From Cyanobacteria bacterium UBA11153 (GTDB lineage Bacteria; Cyanobacteriota; Cyanobacteriia; Cyanobacteriales; Coleofasciculaceae), in assembly GCA_003511885.1 (NCBI GenBank), contig DOIX01000312.1:1-16639 (forward strand): a DNA stretch of 16,639 nt. Reading direction: 5' to 3'. A program made the position numbers and the translations under genes. Under the pieces are notes generated by a model. The model was not told where the DNA came from. It made no database searches and was given only the letters and a program-made list of their open reading frames with translations. Below are positions 1-6,908 of this stretch, piece after piece; within the stretch, counting starts at the first letter, position 1, and each line of letters begins with the position of its first letter.

Positions 1-3000
1 CTAAATTCGGTAACTCCATCGGGTGCTAGTGGATTTTTATTGTCAAATTCAGTAAAGACAGGAAGTAGTAACGAATCCTTATCCCAAAATTCGGTAACTT
101 TATCGGGTACTAGTGGATTCTTATCGTCAAATTGGGCAACTCCATCGGCTACCAGTGGATTCTTATCGCTAAATTCGGTAACTCCATCGGGTGCTAGTGA
201 ATTCTTATCGCTAAATTCGGTAACTCCATCGGGTGCTAGTGGATTCTTATCGCCAAATTCGGTAACTCCATCGGGTGCTAGTGGATTTTTATCGCCAAAT
301 TCGCTAACGACAGGAAGTAGTAACGAATCCTTATCCCAAAATTCGGTAAAGACAGGAAGTAGTAACGAATCCTTATCCCAAAATTCAGTAAGAAATCCAG
401 AAGGAAACAATAATCCCAGCCCAATAGCAGAAATTACCTTAGCCGCAGACGAAGTAAAGATTATCAGTCCCCAACCGGGAACAAGTGGCGAAAAAAGTAC
501 CAACTTAATCGTTCAATATAATATTAACGCTCAAATAGAGGTAAAAGTTAATAATAAAACCATAGATGGAAGCATACCCAACCAAATTCAGCGGGATGAA
601 GTACAGGGAATAATTACCCAAGTTTGGTATAACGTACCCCTAGGCAAAGGGGAGAATATCATTAGCGTTGCGGCTGGTAATGGCGTAGCCGCTACAGTAA
701 AGATAACAGTTAAACAAACTGCCGAACAAATTACCATCAAACCAGTTGGAGATCCCAGAATAACCGCAGATGGACGTTCAACAATTAATATAGAAGGACA
801 AATTACCAATGAAAATGGGGAATTAATCAAAGAAGATGCCCTCGTCACCCTAACAGCATCGGCAGGTAAATTTGTGGGTGCAGATGAAGATGAGGAACAA
901 CTGGGCTTTCAAATTATCGCTAGAGAAGGTAAATTTACCGCCAAACTCCAATCCGGATTAGAAGCACAAAAAGTCAGGATTCGGGCAGCAGTAGAAAGTA
1001 AAAAGAGTCGGGAAATAGGTATAGAAGAAAGCCCAATTCCTCAAGCCTATTCCCCAGTTTCCGAAAAATTAGAAGCATTTACCCAAGTAGAATTTGTCAC
1101 ATACCTTCGTCCTTCCATAGCGACAGGCGTGATAGACTTTCGGATTGGTGCAGGTGGGACTAACTTTTTTGGCAGTAGGCGAGACTTTCTCAATCCATCC
1201 ACAGAAGACGGTACAGCAGTAGACTTAAGAGGCTCGGCATTTGCCATGGGTAAGATTGGCGAATGGCTATTTACAGGAGCATATAATAGCGCCCGCCCTC
1301 TCAATGAAAACTGTAACGGGGAAACACAACTATTCCAATCGCCCCAATTTTGCGATCAGCAGTATTATACTTACGGGGATAGTTCCACAGTAGATTACCT
1401 AACCCCTTCCAAAGATAGCGTTTATTTGAGGTTGGAAAGAACATCTCCCGTCGCAGGAGCAGAGCCAGACTACGTGATGTGGGGGGATTATAATACTACC
1501 GAACTGGCACGAGGATCGCAAGAATTTACCGCCACATCCAGGGCATTGCATGGATTTAAAGGCAACTATAATCTGGGAAACCTCCAACTGACAGCACTTT
1601 ACAGCCCAGATGTCCAAGGATTTCAGCGAGATGCGATCGCGCCAGATGGTACAAGTGGATATTATTTCCTATCTCGTCGCCTTGTCATTGCTGGTAGCGA
1701 AAATGTCTATATCGAAACTGAAGAACTGAACCGACCTGGTACAGTAGTAGAAAGAAAAGCCCTCAGTCGCGGCCCAGACTATGAAATCGACTACGATAGA
1801 GGAACCTTACTATTCCGCAAACCCATCCGTCAAACGGAATTTGATTTATTCGGGAATAGCCTCATCCGGAAAATTGTCGTTACTTACCAATATGAAGGTA
1901 ACGATACGGGGGATACTAATATATATGCGGGGAGATTACAATATAACCTGTCCCAGAAATTCGATCGCCAAAGTTGGATAGCTAGCAGTTATTGGCGAGA
2001 AGACCAAGGAAATCAGAATTTTGAACTCTATGGTGGAGATTTCATGGTTTCTTTGGGTAAAACTGGGCGGATAGTTGGGGAATACGCCCATTCCAGCAAC
2101 GAATCTGCTTTTTCTGGCTTGGTGACAGGGGAAGCTTATCGATTGGAATTCAACGGGAATATTGGTTCCAGTATAAACGGTCGGGCTTACTATCGATCTG
2201 TCAATGAAGGATTTGCCAATAACGCTACTACCAGTTTTACCCCAGGGCAAACCCGTTATGGGGCTAATTTAATTGCTAAATTGGGGGAAAGGACAAGTTT
2301 TCAAGCCGGTTTCGATAGAGAAATTAACTTTGGCACAGCACCAGCCATCCCCAATCAATCGGAACTTTTTGACTTATTCAGTCCCAATAATATCTTTAAT
2401 ACTGGTACAGAAGCCAAACCAGGTAGTCGCGTTGACAATAGCCTCACCACCATTCGGGGCGGAATTTTCCATAAAATTGGTGCAGGTAGCCTCAGCCTAG
2501 AATATGTAAATCGCGCCCGTCAAGATAATATCGGGAATACCTTTACCGGAAGTAATGGACAATTTGTCTCTCGGTTAAATATTCCCATTACCTCGTCTCT
2601 GATGTTTCGCGCCCAAAACGAATTGGGATTAGATAATAGCGATGCCCTTAACCCTAACCGCACTACCGTTGGTTTAGATTGGGCTGTTGCTCCAGGAATG
2701 ACATTGAGACTAGCCCACCAATTCTTCGATGGCGGATTATTAGGCGAAAATGCGATTACTACCCTAGATACGATTATGGAAAGAAAGATTGGTGAAAACA
2801 CATCCCTCACCAGTCGTTATTCCATCATCGGCGCAAACGGCTCAATGATAGGGCAAGGAGCAGTCGGCTTAAACCATCACTGGGTAATTACCAAAGGATT
2901 AAGACTCGACCTGGGATACGAAAGAATTCTCCATAATATATTAGGAGAAACTGCTGCTGGACCGAGATTTTTCCAACCCTACGCCGTCGGGCAAAGTGCC

Positions 3001-3918
3001 TCATCCTTAGCCCTAGCCGAAGGAGAATCTTATAACGTCGGGATAGAATATAGCCCCAATCAAAACTTCCAAGCATCAGCCAGATATGAAAGACAAACAG
3101 GTAATAACGGAAATAATACCGTATTTACCGCAGGCGCAGCCGGAAAAATTACCCCAGCCTTAACCGCATTATTCCGCTTCCAACAAGCAAGTGCAGCTAG
3201 CCAATTATTAGCAGACTTGGATGATACAATAAACCTCAAAGTAGGACTAGCCTATCGAGATCCATCTAGCGATGCCTTTAATGCCCTACTGCGGTACGAA
3301 TATCGAAAAAATCCCTCCACAATTCCCCAAACATTACTATTTGGTAGCGGCACAGGTTCCAACGATCATGTATTATCATTGGAAGCCATTTATGCCCCCA
3401 GTTGGCGATGGGAACTTTATGGAAAATATGCCATGCGCCAAAGTACTACTGACTTAGCCCAAAACTTCACTAGTACCAGCATGATTTACTTAACACAACT
3501 CAGAGCCACCTATCGTTTAGGATATCGCATGGATTTAGCAGTAGAAGGACGTTGGATTGGACAACCATCAGCAGACTTTCACGAAACAGGCTTTGCTGTA
3601 GAAAGTGGATTATATATTACCCCAGATTTACGCTTAGGTTTAGGCTATAGTTTCGGTAGCGTAGACGATCGCGATTTTAGTGGTTATCGCTCCAATGGTG
3701 GATGGTATCTCAATTTAACCCTCAAAGTCAACGAACTTTTAAATGGTTTTGGCAGACAAAAAGTCTCTCCACCTCAAGAAAGGGAAGCCGAAGTCAAACC
3801 AGTAGCCGAAACTATTCCCACTACCACAGATACCAGTAGCATACCTCAAGAAGGGGAAGCCGAGGTAAAACCAGTAACCGAAACTATTCCCGCTACCACA
3901 AATACCACTAATCCTTAG
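1..3918 (+). CDS. Outer-membrane beta-barrel protein with repeat region and Ig-like domains (5' end outside window)
   Basis: The reading frame is open from base 1, so the true start and the export signal lie upstream; the TTG at 40 falls inside the repeat region and is not a credible start. Order of parts: 14-residue tandem repeats (nt 4-381), an Ig-like module (about nt 430-720), a second module resembling invasin/Big_1 Ig domains (about nt 724-1030, with ITADGRSTINIEGQITNENG), then roughly 880 residues of alternating polar/hydrophobic strands rich in Gly, Tyr, Asn and Arg, as in a large outer-membrane beta-barrel. A motif GPDYEIDYDRGTLLF lies at nt 1771-1815. The last barrel-like strand (GGWYLNLTLKV) is followed by a Pro/Thr/Glu tail made of two 24-residue repeats, ending at TAG 3916-3918. 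It is followed after 93 bp by the OmpA-domain gene on the same strand, so co-transcription is likely. Barrel nature is inferred from composition and strand pattern; the exact family was not recognised and the exported substrate or ligand, if any, is unknown. Confidence 0.75.
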   Translation, partial: LNSVTPSGASGFLLSNSVKTGSSNESLSQNSVTLSGTSGFLSSNWATPSATSGFLSLNSVTPSGASEFLSLNSVTPSGASGFLSPNSVTPSGASGFLSPNSLTTGSSNESLSQNSVKTGSSNESLSQNSVRNPEGNNNPSPIAEITLAADEVKIISPQPGTSGEKSTNLIVQYNINAQIEVKVNNKTIDGSIPNQIQRDEVQGIITQVWYNVPLGKGENIISVAAGNGVAATVKITVKQTAEQITIKPVGDPRITADGRSTINIEGQITNENGELIKEDALVTLTASAGKFVGADEDEEQLGFQIIAREGKFTAKLQSGLEAQKVRIRAAVESKKSREIGIEESPIPQAYSPVSEKLEAFTQVEFVTYLRPSIATGVIDFRIGAGGTNFFGSRRDFLNPSTEDGTAVDLRGSAFAMGKIGEWLFTGAYNSARPLNENCNGETQLFQSPQFCDQQYYTYGDSSTVDYLTPSKDSVYLRLERTSPVAGAEPDYVMWGDYNTTELARGSQEFTATSRALHGFKGNYNLGNLQLTALYSPDVQGFQRDAIAPDGTSGYYFLSRRLVIAGSENVYIETEELNRPGTVVERKALSRGPDYEIDYDRGTLLFRKPIRQTEFDLFGNSLIRKIVVTYQYEGNDTGDTNIYAGRLQYNLSQKFDRQSWIASSYWREDQGNQNFELYGGDFMVSLGKTGRIVGEYAHSSNESAFSGLVTGEAYRLEFNGNIGSSINGRAYYRSVNEGFANNATTSFTPGQTRYGANLIAKLGERTSFQAGFDREINFGTAPAIPNQSELFDLFSPNNIFNTGTEAKPGSRVDNSLTTIRGGIFHKIGAGSLSLEYVNRARQDNIGNTFTGSNGQFVSRLNIPITSSLMFRAQNELGLDNSDALNPNRTTVGLDWAVAPGMTLRLAHQFFDGGLLGENAITTLDTIMERKIGENTSLTSRYSIIGANGSMIGQGAVGLNHHWVITKGLRLDLGYERILHNILGETAAGPRFFQPYAVGQSASSLALAEGESYNVGIEYSPNQNFQASARYERQTGNNGNNTVFTAGAAGKITPALTALFRFQQASAASQLLADLDDTINLKVGLAYRDPSSDAFNALLRYEYRKNPSTIPQTLLFGSGTGSNDHVLSLEAIYAPSWRWELYGKYAMRQSTTDLAQNFTSTSMIYLTQLRATYRLGYRMDLAVEGRWIGQPSADFHETGFAVESGLYITPDLRLGLGYSFGSVDDRDFSGYRSNGGWYLNLTLKVNELLNGFGRQKVSPPQEREAEVKPVAETIPTTTDTSSIPQEGEAEVKPVTETIPATTNTTNP
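4..381 (+). repeat. In-frame 42-bp tandem repeat (nine units) encoding a 14-residue repeat
   Basis: Nine consecutive 42-bp units start at 4, 46, 88, 130, 172, 214, 256, 298 and 340, with a degenerate tenth beginning at 382. Each encodes 14 residues beginning with Asn. Two versions occur: type A (NSVTPSGASGFLSP-like; units 1, 3-7) and type B (NSVKTGSSNESLSQ-like; units 2, 8, 9). Units of one type are nearly identical at the DNA level, including third codon positions, which points to recent expansion or gene conversion. The array runs off the left edge, so the full copy number is unknown. It probably forms a flexible Ser/Thr/Asn-rich linker ahead of the Ig-like domains. Confidence 0.9.
3772..3915 (+). 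repeat. Two 72-bp direct repeats at the 3' end of the barrel gene
   Basis: Units 3772-3843 and 3844-3915 each encode 24 residues, with the shared core EAEVKPV-[AT]-ETIP-[TA]-TT-[DN]-T. The duplication stays in frame and the stop codon follows directly. The tail is acidic and rich in Pro and Thr, and lies after the last barrel-like strand. Confidence 0.85.
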
Positions 3919-3922
3919 TTGA

Positions 3923-3950
3923 AGGTAATAGGTAAGAGGTAAGAAGTAAA
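3923..3950 (+). repeat. Heptamer tandem repeat (AGGTAAG type)
   Basis: Four adjacent 7-mers read AGGTAAT, AGGTAAG, AGGTAAG, AAGTAAA. Short tandemly repeated heptamers of this kind are common in intergenic DNA of filamentous cyanobacteria. It occupies the 93-bp gap between the barrel gene and the OmpA-domain gene. No terminator was seen in the gap. Confidence 0.7.
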
Positions 3951-4011
3951 TTTCCTTAACCCCAATTACCAACTTCTTTCCTTTAACCATCCCCCACCCT
4001 AGCTGCCAGGA

Positions 4012-6282
4012 ATGAAAATTGTGCCCATCAAAAAAACCCAAACCCTCAAACCCCTACCCAAAATTCCTCTCCCAAACCTTTGCGGCGTTACCAAACCAAA
4101 CCCCAACACCCTCACCATCTTCCTCCTCTTAACACTTACCCCCACCACCGCCCTAGCTCAATTTCAAATTGAAACACCACCACCACCACCGCCCCCACCC
4201 CCACCAGTGCAAAACGCTACCGCAATCGTCAATAGTAACCAAGACGAAGTAAAAAAAGATGAAAAACTAACCCTCAGAGAAGCAATCGGCATCGTTAACG
4301 GCGAAATAGATATCGCCAAACTCAGCCCAGCCGAAAAAGCCCAGGTTACCATCTCCGCCACTGCCACCAACTCCCGGATTGAATTTAACCTACCCCCAGG
4401 AGAAACCACCATTTATCTCCAGGAAATTTTACCCGCCTTAGCCAGCCCCGGATTAGTCGTAGATGGCACAAGCCAACCAGGTTATGACAAAAGCAAATCC
4501 CCCACAACCGCGATCGCAATTCCTCAGCCTATAATTGCGATCGTACCAGAATCTGACCGTCAAATTTTACGGGGCTTGACAATTGTCTCAGATAGAGTTA
4601 ATATTAAAGGTTTGAGTATTTATGGATTTAAAGAATTTAAACCTAGTTTAGTCGATCCTCAAGGAGTAACGCTCTTAACTCCACCTGCGGATATTTTCAT
4701 CGCCCATAAAGCACCGCCGCCAACAATTAATCCAGAAAAAGATCCCCCGCATCGTTTTCCCTTTTGGGAAAAAGATGCAGCACCCAAAGATGTGGTAATT
4801 GAAATGAATTGGTTGGGGATGCCACCCACAGGAGAAATACCCCAAAAGAATTCCGCTTTTGGCGTTTCCGTCTTTAATAGTTTCGGTACAACTATCCGTC
4901 GCAACCGAATTGTCTATCACGATGGCAGCGGGATTATTACTTCTGTTCAAGCTAAGAATTTGGAAGTAGTGGAGAATATGATTGTGGGGAACGGGATTGC
5001 TGGGATGCCTGATGCAATTAGATTAGAAGGAATAATTGATAATTCTCAGGTAACTGGAAACTTAATTTGCGGTAATGATGGAAGTGGGATTTATTTATTT
5101 AAACCCGATGGCGCGGTGAATATTCGGAATAACCACATTCAATTTAACGGCAGAAGATTGCGCAAAGCCGGAATTTACGTCATGGGAGATAATCATCAAA
5201 TTATCGATAATACCATCGCCTATCAATCCGGACCAGGAGTAGTCATCGCCGCCTATCCCTTAAGTCGCCATAATAACATCGAAACCAATAAATTTGGCGG
5301 ACTAGAAGGACTAAGTATCGACTTAAACACCCAACAAAATATCGAACCCATTCACTTTCAAAGAGGAGATGGCACAAACCCCATTCGCACATCCCGCCGC
5401 CAAAGCAAAGAAACCGGAAACGCCGCCATTAACGCCCCCCAATTTATTTCCAAAGAATTCTTTATCCTAGGAGATACAGTAGAAATAATAGGCAAAGCCG
5501 AACCCGGTGCAACAGTAGAAATTTATCGAGTTTGGGAAAACAATTCCAGCCTTTTCGGACCATTAAACGGACTATTAAAAACAGTAACCGCAGACGAAGA
5601 AGGAAAATTTACCGTAAAATTCGATAACTTACAACCAGGAGATAGAATCAGCGCGATCGCAACCCATCCAGACTATGGTACATCAGAACCCGCCCTCAAC
5701 GCCCTAATTCAATCGCCAACAAACCCCGTAACCATCACAGAAACAGCACCAGAAACAATTACCCCCCAATGTAACACCCTAGTCGAACTTACACCACCAC
5801 CTAGACCAGTACCACCAATCACCCAAAACACCCCACCCCAACCACTTCTACCCCCCAGAGAGCCTCTAAGGTTACAAATTCCCAGAATCGTCCACTTTGC
5901 CCTAGACGAATCCACCATTAGTCCAGAAAGCGCCGCCGTACTTGACAAAGTTACATCCATTCTCCAAGAATATTCCTTTTTAACACTAGAACTAGAAGGA
6001 CACACAGATCCTCGTGCCAGCGACGCTTACAACCAAGCATTAGGAAACCGTCGCGCACTAGCAGTGAGAAATTACCTACTGCGACGAGGAATTGAACCCG
6101 AAAGAATGACAATACGTTCATTCGGCGAAACCCAGCGACGGACAACAGGTACAGACATTTTAGACTATGCCCGCGATCGCAGAGTCGAATTAATATTCCA
6201 GGATACTAGAGGATTAGACATCATATTTGAAGAGCAAGAAGACGACTTGCAACCAGAATCTTCCAGGGGAAGAAGAAGGTAA
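4012..6282 (+). CDS. Secreted beta-helix protein with C-terminal OmpA peptidoglycan-binding domain
   Basis: The 756-residue product has a long basic N-terminus, a hydrophobic core (about 34-47) and an AxA-type cleavage site after ALA (47-49). Next comes a run of ten prolines (56-65) and a CSLREA-like segment (KLTLREAIG, about 85-93). Residues about 145-440 have the GN-I/N-I pattern of a right-handed parallel beta-helix (VDGTSQPGY at 150-158). An Ig-like module spans about 476-566, then a Pro-rich linker (595-617), then an OmpA-C domain (about 622-730). In GHTDPRASDAYNQALGNRRA, D666 and R681 align with E. coli OmpA D241 and R256, which bind the diaminopimelate of peptidoglycan, so the fold should tether the protein to the cell wall. 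The ATG at 4012 directly follows AGGA; the signal peptide supports it as the start, though the n-region is long. It likely forms an operon with the upstream barrel gene. Which partner the helix binds is unknown. Confidence 0.85.
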   Translation: MKIVPIKKTQTLKPLPKIPLPNLCGVTKPNPNTLTIFLLLTLTPTTALAQFQIETPPPPPPPPPPVQNATAIVNSNQDEVKKDEKLTLREAIGIVNGEIDIAKLSPAEKAQVTISATATNSRIEFNLPPGETTIYLQEILPALASPGLVVDGTSQPGYDKSKSPTTAIAIPQPIIAIVPESDRQILRGLTIVSDRVNIKGLSIYGFKEFKPSLVDPQGVTLLTPPADIFIAHKAPPPTINPEKDPPHRFPFWEKDAAPKDVVIEMNWLGMPPTGEIPQKNSAFGVSVFNSFGTTIRRNRIVYHDGSGIITSVQAKNLEVVENMIVGNGIAGMPDAIRLEGIIDNSQVTGNLICGNDGSGIYLFKPDGAVNIRNNHIQFNGRRLRKAGIYVMGDNHQIIDNTIAYQSGPGVVIAAYPLSRHNNIETNKFGGLEGLSIDLNTQQNIEPIHFQRGDGTNPIRTSRRQSKETGNAAINAPQFISKEFFILGDTVEIIGKAEPGATVEIYRVWENNSSLFGPLNGLLKTVTADEEGKFTVKFDNLQPGDRISAIATHPDYGTSEPALNALIQSPTNPVTITETAPETITPQCNTLVELTPPPRPVPPITQNTPPQPLLPPREPLRLQIPRIVHFALDESTISPESAAVLDKVTSILQEYSFLTLELEGHTDPRASDAYNQALGNRRALAVRNYLLRRGIEPERMTIRSFGETQRRTTGTDILDYARDRRVELIFQDTRGLDIIFEEQEDDLQPESSRGRRR

Positions 6283-6315
6283 TTGTTAATTGTTAATTGC
6301 TAATGGTTAATGATT
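6281..6315 (+). repeat. Heptamer tandem repeat (AATTGTT type)
   Basis: Five adjacent 7-mers read AATTGTT, AATTGTT, AATTGCT, AATGGTT, AATGATT, starting within the stop codon of the OmpA-domain gene. It is a second heptamer repeat with a different sequence from the one just upstream of the same gene. Confidence 0.75.
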
Positions 6316-6414
6316 GAACGAGCTTGTTGTTTCCGATCGATTAATGATGAATGTAACTCAAACCTTAAACAAGAACAAAAATAATAATTGTCGATATCAA
6401 CATCGATATCGATA

Positions 6415-6778
6415 TGTAGGGGTGAAGCATTTGCACGATAATTTATGGGGCAAAACCCAAGATTTACTTGGCAAATGCTTCACCCTGCCTCAACGGGAGA
6501 TCTACTTATGGGGCCAAATCAAAAATTTATTTGGATATAAAAACTTGGGTTTCTCCAATAACATATCGCCCACCCAGAAACAGGGCGAAGCATTTGGATA
6601 TAAAACCTTGGGTTTATCCAATAACATATCGCCCACCCAGAAACAGGGCGAAGCATTTGGATATAAAACCTTGGGTTTATCCAATAACATATCGCTCACC
6701 CAGAAACAGGGCGAAGCATTTGGATATAAAAACTTGGGTTTATCCAATAACATATCGCCCAAATGCTTCGCCCCTACA
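6415..6778 (+). mobile_element. MITE-like repeat element with 19-bp terminal inverted repeats
   Basis: The left end, TGTAGGGGTGAAGCATTTG (6415-6433), and the right end (6760-6778) are inverted copies differing at one base. A further inverted copy of the core, CAAATGCTTCACCCTG, lies inside at 6472-6487. The interior right half is a 63-bp tandem array. The element is about 364 bp long and no transposase is encoded. No clear target-site duplication was seen, so mobility is not shown; it may be a repeat cluster grown from a GGCGAAGCATT palindrome family. It separates the OmpA-domain gene from the DUF11 gene. Confidence 0.55.
6531..6760 (+). repeat. 63-bp tandem repeat, three full units plus a partial fourth
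   Basis: Units start with TTGGATATAAAA at 6531, 6594, 6657 and 6720. Units 1-3 are full length (63 bp) and differ at only a few bases; unit 4 breaks off at about 6760 where the right inverted repeat begins. Because 63 is a multiple of three, stops are absent in several frames on both strands, which creates apparent reading frames. Each full unit contains GGGCGAAGCATTTGG, the same core as the element's ends. Confidence 0.9.
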
Positions 6779-6820
6779 GGTGATGAATTTGATGTAGATA
6801 TTCAATCGATCTAATTAATG

Positions 6821-6840
6821 AATGGCATGAAATTGCCATT
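6821..6840 (+). promoter_or_regulatory. Perfect 7-bp inverted repeat upstream of the DUF11 gene
   Basis: AATGGCA (6821-6827) and TGCCATT (6834-6840) form a perfect stem with a 6-nt loop, 69 bp before the ATG at 6909. No T-run follows, so it is not a typical terminator. An operator or leader structure is possible; function is unknown. A smaller inverted repeat, CAGCT-TAG-AGCTG, lies nearer the start codon. Confidence 0.3.
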
Positions 6841-6908
6841 GCATCTCAAGACTAGACAAACATCATCAGGTAAAATTCGCTGCTTTACAGCTTAGAGCTG
6901 CTTCTACT

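Noticed and set aside
40..42. TTG at 40 as the start of the barrel gene
   Set aside because: The frame is open to base 1 and the codon lies inside a repeat unit; no signal peptide follows, although the product must be exported.
4..6760. CRISPR array considered for the 42-bp and 63-bp repeats
   Set aside because: Units are directly adjacent and there are no unique spacers; the 42-bp repeats are in frame within a gene.
6314..6814. A 166-codon reading frame with the 21-residue repeat GYKTLGLSNNISPTQKQGEAF
   Set aside because: It needs a TTG start with no ribosome binding site and runs across a 63-bp tandem array and its inverted ends. Comparable open frames exist in another plus frame and on the minus strand because the unit length is a multiple of three, so it is best explained as non-coding repeat DNA.
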